From positions 1 through 64,000 of the forward strand of contig JAFKKH010000023.1 in assembly GCA_017305665.1 (NCBI GenBank): a stretch of DNA of 64,000 bases. Reading direction: 5' to 3'. Made by a program: the position numbers and the translations under genes. Origin of the DNA: Hyphomicrobiales bacterium. GTDB lineage: Bacteria > Pseudomonadota > Alphaproteobacteria > Rhizobiales > Xanthobacteraceae. The notes beneath the pieces are model-generated. The model was not told where the DNA came from. It ran no database searches and saw only the letters and a program-made list of their open reading frames with translations. This document shows positions 43,521 to 52,133 of this stretch, piece by piece (the first letter of the stretch is position 1; each line of letters begins with the position of its first letter).

Positions 43521-44117
43521 ATGGTCCGGCTTCTCGCCAGTGCACTGCTTTGCGTTATTTGCTCGTCCGCCCATGCCTGCGACGTCATGAGGCCGTGCTA
43601 TCTCAACGGAAGTCCTCTATTTGCCTCCAGTTTGAGCCAGGATTCGCTTTCTGGCCATCGGGCTACCGGACACCGGACACGGCGCGAAACGCACAGGCGA
43701 ATCCCGGAAGGGCTAGCAAGGGTCATGGCCGAGGGCGCAGGCAGGGCCGTTGGCATCGTCAGATCGGTCCATGGCGCATCGGCGCGCGTTGCGTCGCGTG
43801 CGACGGGCGCCTTCCAGTGCCTGGTGTCGGCGCTCGATCGGCAGGGGTATCCGATCCGGTTCATGGGCGGTTATCGCGCTCATGGGAGTGTTCGGCACTC
43901 GCTGCACCCCATGGGGCTCGCTCTCGACATCAATCAGTATGGAAGAAATAGAACACAGCCGCGAATGCCGGCCAACGAGGTCGCGCTTGCCAATAGCTGC
44001 GGTCTGATTTCGGGTGCACAATGGGCAAGCAGGGATAGTGGGCATTTCCAACTCGGCGGATGGAGCGGCGGAAACAGTCGCCGCGGAGCTCGCGGACGGC
44101 TCCACCGGCGCCGCTGA
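43521..44117 (+). CDS. M15-type peptidase (extensin-like C-terminal domain)
   Basis: A protein of 198 residues with a signal peptide (MVRLLASALLCVICSSAHAC). FMGGYRAHGSVRHSLHPMG, then LALDIN and SGHFQL carry the zinc ligands H129, D136 and H175 of the LAS/M15 family, which cuts peptidoglycan D-Ala links. Two cysteines in the mature part may be bridged. The two small genes before it are in the same operon. Confidence 0.8.
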   Translation: MVRLLASALLCVICSSAHACDVMRPCYLNGSPLFASSLSQDSLSGHRATGHRTRRETHRRIPEGLARVMAEGAGRAVGIVRSVHGASARVASRATGAFQCLVSALDRQGYPIRFMGGYRAHGSVRHSLHPMGLALDINQYGRNRTQPRMPANEVALANSCGLISGAQWASRDSGHFQLGGWSGGNSRRGARGRLHRRR

Positions 44118-44493
44118 GAGGCGAGCCCGATTTTGGTAGGCACGTGAGCTTGGAATACGGATGTTCAATCGCCGCTGGATGACGTCGACATTTTTCATCG
44201 TCCGATGATCCGCACTATTCTGATGGGGGCTGCTTTGCGTCGTCGTGGCGCATCATCCAGCTTCCAGGGATCGACGGCCACACTGAAAGCTTGCGGGTTC
44301 GGATTGAACGGACCGATCCGACTACGGCACTAACGCACCAACGCTACGTCATCGGTTCCGATGGTAATAGGCTACAAGCCGAGGTCGGTTTTCTATTTTT
44401 TTAACTACTGACTTTATGATTTCGAACTTTTTGAAGGCTATCGAAAGCACGACGATACTGACCTGGATGAAATTTGAAGGGGGACATTTTCCG
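44118..44493. other. 376-bp stretch without a gene
   Basis: No frame with protein character or ribosome site on either strand. Confidence 0.4.
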
Positions 44494-44739
44494 ATGGAAG
44501 AGAAAATCAAAATACGATGTCCGGCCTGCACGCGCATTTTCAGAGAAAAATGCACTCGTGTACGCGACGGTTCTCAAGTGAATTGTTTGAACTGCAACAA
44601 ACTCATCACTTTCAATCCGGACATCGAGGACACATTTCTTCGACGTGCCTTGAAGACTGCGAGAGAGTTGCGAGCAGCCAGGGACGTGGAGATAGCCGCT
44701 GCGGTTTATGGAACCGTCAAGCCAAAACGAGAGTTGTGA
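44494..44739 (+). CDS. small zinc-ribbon protein
   Basis: A protein of 81 residues. IRCPACTRIF and VNCLNCNKLITF form a four-cysteine zinc ribbon; the rest is a charged helix. An AAGGGGG site lies upstream of the ATG at 44494. A further short frame starting at 44736 overlaps its end (GTGA) but is poorly supported. Confidence 0.6.
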   Translation: MEEKIKIRCPACTRIFREKCTRVRDGSQVNCLNCNKLITFNPDIEDTFLRRALKTARELRAARDVEIAAAVYGTVKPKREL

Positions 44740-44996
44740 ATTCCGGCCCTGACCCAACGCGTCTTTTGTTTGGCTTCGTTCCGTCGAAGGGCCGAGCGCT
44801 TATCGTTGCCGAAGTCCAAGGGCATGGACCGATCCTTCGCCGCCCGCGCAAAATCGATGGCCGCCCTGTCGTCGGCAAGGCCGGATTTGATCCGGTGTTG
44901 AACGCCGCGGATGATTTCTGTCAATCGCAACGTGCGTCCTATTCCCATTCGACGATGCCCGGGCTTTGATAGTCCCTTACTTTAGGGGGTAGGATC

Positions 44997-45539
44997 ATGC
45001 TTCGGAATATCGCGGCCGCATGCGCCGCTTTTTTAGCCTTGATGTCTGTTGTCGCTGCGAACGCCGCTGCTCCGAAGCGCCTCTATAACAAGACCATCAA
45101 GGCCCATTGGACGGTTCAGCTTGAAACGAAGGGGCCTGATGGCACCGTCTATCGCCGTTCAATGAATGTCAGCGGACTGGTCTATGTCAGCTCGCAGGGC
45201 CGCCTGTTTATCCGTGGGACGCGCGCGGTCGGACGGAATTCGGAAACCATCAGCGCCGGTCCCGGTTCGAAGAAGTATGGCGAGAGCGCTGCGACCGCCA
45301 TGTTTCGGGGAAATCAGTTGCTGGGAACGGTCGCTGCGGCTAGCGGCGGGGCTGTGCGCACGACCATCACGTTCGATCCGTCTTTCTCGAACTGCACCGT
45401 CGACGTGGTTTATGGCAGGGGCGGTGCCGCGCGTGCGCGCTATCCCGGCATCAACGACCCGCGAAAATACGAGATGATCTCGTACCAGATCAGCAATCGC
45501 GGCTGTTCGATCAGCGAAGGCAACATCTTCGCTAACTGA
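44997..45539 (+). CDS. secreted protein of an unknown family (copy 1)
   Basis: A protein of 180 residues with a signal peptide (NIAAACAAFLALMSVVAANA). Shared with the protein at 48309: VYVSSQGRLF, MFRGNQLLGTVAAASGG, TITFDPSFSNC and a C-terminal CSISEGNIF-type end. Two conserved cysteines suggest a disulphide. Beta-rich, probably periplasmic or surface. No family name known to me. Confidence 0.75.
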   Translation: MLRNIAAACAAFLALMSVVAANAAAPKRLYNKTIKAHWTVQLETKGPDGTVYRRSMNVSGLVYVSSQGRLFIRGTRAVGRNSETISAGPGSKKYGESAATAMFRGNQLLGTVAAASGGAVRTTITFDPSFSNCTVDVVYGRGGAARARYPGINDPRKYEMISYQISNRGCSISEGNIFAN

Positions 45540-45745
45540 AACCGATCCCGGTCGATCATCCGGGTATATGGCGGCATGCGCTGAATGCGCTGACGTGGCC
45601 GTTCGGAGAACAGTGCCCGCGTCACGCCTTCCGTTATACTCGCTTGATCGTCGCCGAAAACGTGAACAGCCGCCGTTCGCCGGAAACGAGTTCGCCGCGC
45701 AGGAAGATCAGCGAGCCGCCGGCCCGGGTCATCGCGACCCAGCCC

Positions 45746-45780
45746 AACAAAAAGCCCGCCGGGTGGGACGGCGGGCCTGG
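45746..45780 (-). terminator. minus-strand terminator 1 of a tandem set
   Basis: GCCCGCC stem with GGCGGGC, then TTTTT on the minus strand. Confidence 0.75.
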
Positions 45781-45891
45781 AGTGGGGTTTTACATCCTGG
45801 ATGTCTGTCGGAAGCGGGTTTCCAACCTCGACATCAAATTCCTCGAGGACGGTGCAGGCAAGGGAATTTTTGGGGGGTGGGGAGCGGCGCA

Positions 45892-45928
45892 ACAGAAAAC
45901 CCGCCGTCGAGGGGGACGGCGGGCCTCT
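45892..45928 (-). terminator. minus-strand terminator 2 of a tandem set
   Basis: CCCGCCGTC stem with GACGGCGGG, then TTTTCTG on the minus strand. Confidence 0.75.
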
Positions 45929-46028
45929 GCCATTCTCTGATGTCCTGCCGGAATGGGGGGGCCGACCCAGCCATCAAAACCACTCGGGCCGGCGCAGGCA
46001 AGGTAGACTTTGGTGTGCGGTGTTCCTG

Positions 46029-46064
46029 CCGCAAAAAGGCCCGCCACCCCACAACGGCGGGCCG
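46029..46064 (-). terminator. minus-strand terminator 3 of a tandem set
   Basis: GGCCCGCC stem with GGCGGGCC, then TTTTTG on the minus strand. Confidence 0.75.
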
Positions 46065-46117
46065 AAGTCTTATTGGGGCAGATTGAGACGAATAGGAGAT
46101 CATCCCGTCTGGGAGTA

Positions 46118-46225
46118 ATGCCGAGGGTGGGGAAGGATTCCGGACCCGATGCATTCAAGCGCACGTCGTGGTTTGGATCGAATGATCCGGCCTATCAGGC
46201 GAGCAAGATGAAGCAAGCAGCATAG
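46118..46225 (+). CDS. 35-residue small protein, weak
   Basis: From an ATG at 46118 with GGGAG upstream: PRVGKDSGPDAFKRTSWFGS, then NDPAYQASKMKQAA. Polar and basic, plausible but unsupported by family. Confidence 0.35.
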   Translation: MPRVGKDSGPDAFKRTSWFGSNDPAYQASKMKQAA

Positions 46226-46249
46226 TCGCCGTCATCAGGATAAATAAAC

Positions 46250-46272
46250 AAACCCGGCTCCGGCGGGGTTTT
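46250..46272. terminator. bidirectional terminator
   Basis: AAACCC and GGGTTT arms around a GC-rich loop, with T runs on both sides, between a + and a - strand gene end. Confidence 0.6.
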
Positions 46273-46677
46273 CTACATTATTAGACCGAAAATCCAATAA
46301 ACACCGACTAGCATCTGAGCCGCGAATGCAGTGAAGCGAGCGCTCACCGCGGTCGCACTAGTCGACAGCAAATGGATCGTCGATTGCACGATGCGAGCGC
46401 CCAGGAGCCAAAGCGCCAAACCATCCGTGACTGCCGTCGCGCTGAGAATGATGGCCGCCATCATAATCCCTCCGAAAACCGGAAGTCCCTCGATGCAATT
46501 GGCGTGAGCGCGGGCTAGACGCTGCATGAAAGGAGATAGATTGCGGTTATCCGGAGTGAAGCCGTTCGCCGGTACCTTGCCGGAGACAACGAGATATGTC
46601 CTGATCGTCTCCATCAGGATTAGAAGTGCAAGCGTCCATGCGATAAAGCCAATCAGAGCGACTGCTGTTTTCGTCAT
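46273..46677 (-). CDS. MAPEG-family membrane protein
   Basis: A protein of 134 residues from ATG 46677 with GGAAGA upstream. Four helices; ARAHANCIEGLPVFGGIM is the MAPEG signature (eicosanoid and glutathione metabolism family). Bacterial members are of uncertain function, often glutathione transferase-like. Single gene ending at a bidirectional terminator. Confidence 0.85.
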   Translation of the reverse strand: MTKTAVALIGFIAWTLALLILMETIRTYLVVSGKVPANGFTPDNRNLSPFMQRLARAHANCIEGLPVFGGIMMAAIILSATAVTDGLALWLLGARIVQSTIHLLSTSATAVSARFTAFAAQMLVGVYWIFGLIM

Positions 46678-46734
46678 TTGATCTTCCGCGCTGGCGGGGA
46701 TTAAAAATGAAATCAAAAGTCAAGGAGGACAACA

Positions 46735-46971
46735 ATGCGGATACTTGCGGGATTAATCCTCGTCGCCGTGGAGTTGATGTCAAGCAATTCGTTCGCGAGA
46801 GCGGGAGCGAAGACCTGCAGCGCCAATCGTGCCTATTGCGTCGCCGAGGCAAAGAAGCGCGGCTGGACGAAGCCGCAGTGTGCCGAGGCGTTCAACCGCT
46901 GTATGCATACTGGAGAATGGGCCACAACGGGCCCTTATGGACGAACGGTCGGGAATGTTCAGCGCCAATAA
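46735..46971 (+). CDS. small secreted cysteine-containing protein
   Basis: A protein of 78 residues with a signal peptide (MRILAGLILVAVELMSSNSF) and a perfect AAGGAGG site. The mature part has four cysteines (TCSANRAYCV, QCAEAFNRCM), probably two disulphides. Unknown family. Confidence 0.65.
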   Translation: MRILAGLILVAVELMSSNSFARAGAKTCSANRAYCVAEAKKRGWTKPQCAEAFNRCMHTGEWATTGPYGRTVGNVQRQ

Positions 46972-47064
46972 TAATTTTGATCTCCGGCACCCCAGCCCGC
47001 TTTGCTATTGCTTTCGTGCGCGTCAAAACCTTCAATGTTCGGAACAAAAGTGGCGGAGGGCACG

Positions 47065-47439
47065 ATGCATAGAACTATAGCAATGTTGGTCGCCGTGGCG
47101 GCGTTAGCGCTCGCGGGGTGTGGCCGAGATCCTGGGCCCAAGGGCGAGACCGGTCCACAAGGTCCAGCCGGTCCTCAGGGCGCCCAAGGCATTCAGGGCG
47201 TCGCCGGTCCTCAAGGTATGGCGGGCGCGCAAGGTCCTCAGGGGCCGCAAGGGCCCAAAGGCGAGAAGGGCGATAAAGGCGATCCAGCGAAGGTGAATGT
47301 CCGGGTGGTGCAGAGCGACGGTGCCGTTAGCTGCGAAAGTAGCGAAACGCTCGTCTCAGTGTTCTGTCCCAGCGGCGGGGCCGCGGATGGTGCCAAATGC
47401 GTTACGCCGCCGGCGGTTGGTCTCTGCCTCAAGAAATAG
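47065..47439 (+). CDS. lipoprotein with collagen-like repeats
   Basis: A protein of 124 residues. [19 protein letters not shown] has a lipobox (LALAGC). Then about 18 Gly-X-Y triplets with proline and glutamine ([15 protein letters not shown]) form a collagen-like stretch, ending in a small C-terminal domain with four cysteines. Bacterial collagen-like proteins form triple helices on the surface. AG-rich upstream sequence suits a ribosome site. Confidence 0.8.
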   Translation: MHRTIAMLVAVAALALAGCGRDPGPKGETGPQGPAGPQGAQGIQGVAGPQGMAGAQGPQGPQGPKGEKGDKGDPAKVNVRVVQSDGAVSCESSETLVSVFCPSGGAADGAKCVTPPAVGLCLKK

Positions 47440-47584
47440 AGGAGGAGTTTGGTGGATAGGCCTCAGCCAAAGTCCCGCCAAAATCTCTCGCATCCTGAAT
47501 GCGCCATTCAAGGGGCAATCCATTGTGTGGCGAGCCTTGGCGTATGTCGTCCGGCAACGTCGTGCGCCAAGGCTCTCACCCAAG

Positions 47585-47671
47585 CTAGTGCGTATGCATC
47601 GCGTCGTAAGCATGGGCGATAAAAACGGCGGCGCTGAACAGCAACAGGGCGGCGATCGCGACTTCCATCAT
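47585..47671 (-). CDS. 28-residue single-helix membrane peptide
   Basis: ATG at 47671 with AAGGGGAAG upstream: MMEVAIAALLLFSAAVFIAH, then AYDAMHTH and TAG. One hydrophobic helix. The clear ribosome site and helix support it as a real gene. The rest of 47440-47834 shows no gene. Confidence 0.55.
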   Translation of the reverse strand: MMEVAIAALLLFSAAVFIAHAYDAMHTH

Positions 47672-47834
47672 GACACTTCCCCTTATCGTTTTGAGGGGAT
47701 GTTTAGTCGGTCAACGTTTCAGCGAGGTTTCGCGGGCCCGGCAAATGGTTTCATTGCCATTATTTTGCTAATGCTGGCGCACCATGTTGGCGATGGAACA
47801 CGGCTATGCTGGCGCTCGCACGCGGTTCGCTTGG

Positions 47835-48248
47835 ATGATGAAAACGTTAGCCGTCGTCTTGATCCTACTCGTCCCGGCAGTGGAGGCTTTCGCGACATGC
47901 GGTGAAAAGGGCGGTCCGGGCTACCGCGGTCCGGATGGACATTGCGTTGGCTGGGCGGCTTTGCGTCGCGTCTGCGGCTCACCGCCATCGACGAACTGCA
48001 CTCCGGAAATGGTTGCCGAAGGAGCTGGCGCTGCCGCTGGTACGCTGCCCCCGGCCGGAGTTGCACCCGCCGCGGCACCGCCGTGGGACTGCTGTTGGCT
48101 ATGCCGGCGGCGCCTGCAATGGCTTCAGGCCCGCTTGAGGGGCACGCCTCGGTCGTCGATGGCGACGCGATCGAAGTCCACGGTCAGCGCATTCGCCTTG
48201 CCGGGATCGATGCGCCCAAAGCGATCAGCTTTGCCGGGACGCCGATAG
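47835..48248 (+). CDS. small secreted protein, 3' part uncertain
   Basis: Signal peptide MKTLAVVLILLVPAVEAFAT then CGEKGGPGYRGPDGHCVGW, RRVCGSPPSTNCTPEMV, a cysteine-rich motif common in rhizobial secreted proteins. After about residue 75 the frame overlaps the nuclease fragment that follows and loses character, so the true end may differ. Confidence 0.55.
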   Translation: MMKTLAVVLILLVPAVEAFATCGEKGGPGYRGPDGHCVGWAALRRVCGSPPSTNCTPEMVAEGAGAAAGTLPPAGVAPAAAPPWDCCWLCRRRLQWLQARLRGTPRSSMATRSKSTVSAFALPGSMRPKRSALPGRR

Positions 48249-48268
48249 GGGACTATTCCAGCGGCTGA
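48083..48268 (+). pseudogene. truncated thermonuclease-like (SNc) gene
   Basis: From a GTG at 48083 a signal-like stretch (VGLLLAMPAAPAMASG) is followed by GHASVVDGDAIEVHGQRIRL and AGIDAPK, the start of a staphylococcal-nuclease domain. It stops after about 61 residues, far short of the normal about 130-180. Confidence 0.6.
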
Positions 48269-48308
48269 TCGTTCTCGGTTGGTCGGTCGCTTTCTCCGGG
48301 GCTCGAAT

Positions 48309-48851
48309 TTAGAAAGCGTTCCCGGCGACGACACTGCATGAGAAACTGGACGCAGCAATCGACGTGATCCGGTGAATTCTCCCATCGAGACCACGGCGGG
48401 CCATCGTCTGCCCGCCGTTCCTTCCGAACCTGACCTGACCCGTGCAATTGCTGAAGCTGGGATCGAACGTCACTGTCATCTGGCCGGCGCCTGATGCGTA
48501 TCCGATGGTCGCGATCAGGGTGTTTCCCCGAAAAGACATTCCGCGCGCTTCGTGCCCCCTATTCTGCGAGGCCTCAGGAGCGTTATCGGAAATGCCGCCT
48601 CTGCGGCCGGCGGTCCATTGCGCCCGCTCAAAAAGACGCCCGGTTGAACTGACGTATATTGTTCTTCGCACATCTGAAACATGTGCGCGGTGGTCATCGG
48701 AATGAGTGGAGGCAACCGTGTATTCGATCCGGATGCTTTTACCGTACATCTGGCGTGGCGCCGGACCCGCGTGCGCAGGGAGGCTTGGCGCAAGCCAGGC
48801 GATCGTCGCGAGAGCGAAGATCAGTTTGAATTCTTGCACAACAGTCCTCAT
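48309..48851 (-). CDS. secreted protein of an unknown family (copy 2)
   Basis: A protein of about 180 residues with a signal peptide (ALATIAWLAPSLPAHAG). Shares IYVSSTGRLFE, SFRGNTLIATIGYASGAG, TVTFDPSFSNC and CSVVAGNAF with the protein at 44997. The ATG at 48851 is preferred over 48869. Opposite strand to copy 1, 2.8 kb away. Confidence 0.75.
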   Translation of the reverse strand: MRTVVQEFKLIFALATIAWLAPSLPAHAGPAPRQMYGKSIRIEYTVASTHSDDHRAHVSDVRRTIYVSSTGRLFERAQWTAGRRGGISDNAPEASQNRGHEARGMSFRGNTLIATIGYASGAGQMTVTFDPSFSNCTGQVRFGRNGGQTMARRGLDGRIHRITSIAASSFSCSVVAGNAF

Positions 48852-49076
48852 GGGTCGTCTACAGGGCATCTAAAGACACCACGAGCGCGAGGGCAATCGC
48901 TCGCGCTTAGATCTAAAGTTCTAATCGTCTGCTACTTTCTGCTTATGGGTGGGCCGACAAGCGAACGATGGAAGCGGATGATGCAACGCGCCGAAGCGGC
49001 CCATCGCCGCCGCCGGCACGCCCATCGCCGGGGCGATAGAAAGCAGAGCGGCGCGCGTGTCGAATCTCATGCGCTG

Positions 49077-50513
49077 TCAGGGCTGACAGATTTCAAGGCG
49101 GTTGGTCTTGGGATTTCGGCGCATGGTGCCGGTATCCGCCAGCGTACATGCCTCGTCGCGGCGGGAGCCGGTCGTTTCCATCTTACCGGCTTTGGTAAGC
49201 ATCCGCACCTGGGCCTTCAGCTGCTCCACCTCATCGCGGAGCGCGGCAACCTTCCGGTGTTCTTCCTGCATGCCCTGCACCATCGGAGCAATCATGCCGA
49301 TGTAATTGAGCGTCTTGGTGCCGATGGCATCATTGGCGGTAAAGACCAGGTTTGGGAACAGCGGTTCAACATCCTGCGCCACGAAACCCCATTCGATGCG
49401 GTCGGGGCGGTCGTTCATGCGGAACTGCACGGACTTCATCAGCATCAATTTGTCGAGCGCGCTGTTGAACGGCAAGGGCGTGATGTCGTGCTTGAGCCGA
49501 CGGTCGGAGGTGTCGGTGAGCACCCCGGTATAAGAGATGTCGCCGGTGACGTTGACGCCGGTGGCGCTGATAATGCCTTTGACCTCCAGCGGCGTGTTGG
49601 GATTGGTAAGGCCGATACCAACTTTGCCACTGGCATAGAGCGTGGTGACGCTGGAGAGGTTGGAGGTGGCGGAAATGCCCGGAACAGTCAGTACGCCGTT
49701 GGAGTTGAAGTAACCGGTGACCACGTTGTTGGTGGTGACGCTGATGGTCTTGGTGTTGCTGATGGCCGTCAGGCCCGTGGTGCCGCTGATGATGCGGTCG
49801 CCCGATGCAGAGCCGCCTGCACTCGAATTGCCGATGAAGTTGAAATCCTGGCCTGACGCATGGAGGCTGGAAATGCTGACGCGGCAGTCCGTGAATTTCG
49901 CGCCTCATTCAGACGATGTGACGTAGGCCTCAGCAGCAGTATAGCCTATTCCAAGCGAAGCCCCTCCGTTATAGGGCACGATGTAGTAGTCGCCGTCGGT
50001 CCAGCCAGGGTTGGCCAGATAGAGAATCCAGGCTCCATTGCCGTTGTTGGCGTCGTGGCACTTAATCGCATCTGGAAAATTAGCCGTCATCGTTGTGGTA
50101 CTCATCACGCTTTGAATCGGCAGAGCCGTCCAGCTGATGGTGCCTGCATTATAGACCAGCACGCTGCCGCTGACTTTCCCGCTCACATCGACATCGGTCA
50201 GGCTGGCCAGCTTGCTGGCTCCCGCGCCACCAAAGCTGCTGACCGCCGCGCCGTTGATGGTGCTGACCGAAATGTTGGTGGCGCTGACATTTGAGAAAGC
50301 GACTGTCCCGCTTGTGACGCGCAAGCCTGCCGATGAATCGCAGGCCATGTCGCGCCCGTCGGAAAAGCACAGACTGTTGCTGACGAGCGGTGCGGTCGGG
50401 CTAAGGGTCGCCGTGTTGACCCACTTCTGCGCATATGCGGCGCCAGGCATCGCCAGGGCGATGGCAAGCACACCGGCGCGCGCATTGTTTCTCACGCCGC
50501 CATGAAACGACAA
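49077..50513 (-). pseudogene. tail-fibre/adhesin-like gene with S74 chaperone domain and an in-frame TGA
   Basis: A signal peptide (MSFHGGVRNNARAGVLAIAL) is followed by Ser/Thr/Gly-rich beta repeats to TSSE, then TGA at 49905-49907, then GAKFTDCRVSISSLHASG in the same frame and on to TSDRRLKHDITPL, the peptidase S74 (intramolecular chaperone) domain, and a C-terminal coil. TGG (Trp) to TGA would restore a 478-residue protein. The end (NPKTNRLEICQP) matches the fragment at 41560. Confidence 0.75.
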
Positions 50514-50760
50514 GCTGTGCCGGGCAACAATGCGCCTGCCCAGCTTCGCGCCACTCGTATTGCTCCAGTGAATCGGCCCAGGCCGGATCCCGGCTCAGAG
50601 CATGGTCAACTGTCTGCTCGCGCAGGCGCGCGCTCAAGCCCTTACTGTTGTGGTGTCAAACCGAGTACCTCGTGCCGCAAACCGACAGAGGACAATGCAC
50701 TATCTCCGAACGCAGCTAAAAGCGTTCAGGAAGGCAAGACCGCATTAATTTGCGCAACTA

Positions 50761-51605
50761 GGCTCAGGACCCATTAAATTCCTTGCGAGAGCGATGGTCG
50801 ATTGATTCAATGGAGGTGTCGGGAGGCATCGCCATGGCTGATTTGTTGTTGCTGTCGGAGGCGCAGATGCGGCGGATCGAACCGTATTTTCCGTTGTCGC
50901 ACGGGATTGCGAGAGTTGACGATCGACGGGTGATCAGCGGCATCGTTTTTGTTATCAGGAATGGTCTGCGCTGGCGTGATGTGCCGCCGGGCTATGGTCC
51001 GCACAAGACGATCTATAACCGGTTCGTGCGCTGGAGCCGCCTCGGCGTCTTCAACAAGATATTCGCCGAGCTGGCGCGCAAGGGCGGCAAGCCATCCCGG
51101 CTGATGATCGACGCAACCCATCTGAAGGCGCATCGGACCGCTGCCAGCCTTTTAAAAAAGGGCCTGTTCCCCGACGTATCGGGCGCACGAAGGGCGGCCT
51201 GAACTCGAAGCTGCATGCTGTTTGCGATGGTCGGGGACGCCCTGTCATCATGCTGCTCAGCGAAGGCCAGATGAGCGATTACAAAGGCGCAGCCTTGTTG
51301 CTCGCTACGCTGCCGCCCGCCAGGCAGTTGCTCGGTGACAAAGGCTATGACGCCGACTGGTTCCGTCAGGCCCTCGCCGCGCGCGGCATCACGCCATGCA
51401 TCCCATCGAAGTCAAACCGAAAAGCGCCGATCGAATATGATCAGGTGCTCTATCGTCAGCGGCACAAGATCGAGAATATGTTCGGCAGGCTCAAGGACTG
51501 GCGGCGCATCCACACCCGCTACGACCGATGCGCTCACACCTTCATGTCTGCCATCTGCATCGCAGCCAGCGTTATCTTCTGGCTCTGATCAATGAGTCCT
51601 GACCC
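50761..51605 (+). mobile_element. IS5-family element of IS427 type
   Basis: Imperfect 15-bp terminal inverted repeats (GGCTCAGGACCCATT at the left and complement of GGGTCAGGACTCATT at the right) and TA on both sides as the target duplication. Total 845 bp with one split transposase gene. Confidence 0.85.
50834..51588 (+). CDS. IS427-type transposase in two overlapping frames
   Basis: Frame 1 (50834-51202): MADLLLLSEAQMRRIEPYF, NGLRWRDVPPGYGPHKTIY, IDATHLKAHRTAAS. Frame 2 (to 51588) contains GLNSKLHAVCDGRGRP, LLGDKGYDADWFR, QRHKIENMFGRLKDWRR. Between them TTTTAAAAAAGGG (about 51150) is a slippery run where programmed frameshifting makes the full DDE transposase, as usual in this group. Confidence 0.85.
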
Positions 51606-51625
51606 TAGATGTAACGACGCAATTG

Positions 51626-51898
51626 CTAGGCGCCTGGCGCAGAGCTGTTCAGCTGCACCCTTTGGTCCTGCAAAGCACATGCTAGCCGCCGGATGTTAAC
51701 TGGAATGAGCGCTCCATGAAGAAGCAAGATTGGAACGAGATGAAGCACCCCGGCATAACTGAGAAACGCGAAGTTGCTGCAAAGCGCGATGACTCTCAGA
51801 GCGACCATTCCACGCATGTAAAACGTCAGAAAAACAAGAACTGAGGCCAGATAGCCAAGCGAATCTACCCACCGCATGGCAGATCTCCCAACATTCAT
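51626..51898 (-). CDS. small four-helix membrane protein (YgjV-like)
   Basis: A protein of about 90 residues: DSLGYLASVLVFLTFYMRG, VALRVIALCSNFAFLSYAG, HLVPILLLHGALIPVNI. Resembles the YgjV-type inner-membrane domain. Function unknown. Starts at 51898 or 51913. Confidence 0.65.
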   Translation of the reverse strand: MNVGRSAMRWVDSLGYLASVLVFLTFYMRGMVALRVIALCSNFAFLSYAGVLHLVPILLLHGALIPVNIRRLACALQDQRVQLNSSAPGA

Positions 51899-52133
51899 GA
51901 AATTCGATTGCACTCGGCGTTCTTGCCGATAGCTAGTGTCACCCTATTAAGACTCGAAAATCATCGCCCATTGGGGTGATAGCGGCCTCGTATTTCAGCG
52001 ATCGTTGACGAAACATCGTGGGTCGCTGCAGTATCCTGGAGCAAAACTTCATAAGATTTGAATGTAATCGCAGCTCGACGATCACATTTGGGACTCCCGT
52101 GCGATGAGAAGCATCATTCCTTGGCTGTACGTG

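Larger units (their letters stand above)
45746..46150 (-). repeat. tandem degenerate units of about 140 bp, each ending in a terminator
   Basis: Between the terminators lie about 100-bp segments that align with each other by eye: CTTGCCTGC then a Gly/Glu-type stretch, then a GACA-TC-AG block before the next stem. In two units a short frame can be read (KVYLACAGPSGFDGWVG and KNSLACTVLEEFDVEVG, with P-I/L-P following), but in different phases. They may be small RNA genes, or leader/adaptor-like mini-genes. Nothing else is in this stretch. Confidence 0.5.

Noticed and set aside
44736-44969. 77-codon frame overlapping the zinc-ribbon gene
   Set aside because: Both strands look equally protein-like here and neither has a good ribosome site or family.
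48681-49856. 391-codon open frame on the + strand
   Set aside because: Antisense of the S74-domain gene; the sense strand shows recognised domains.
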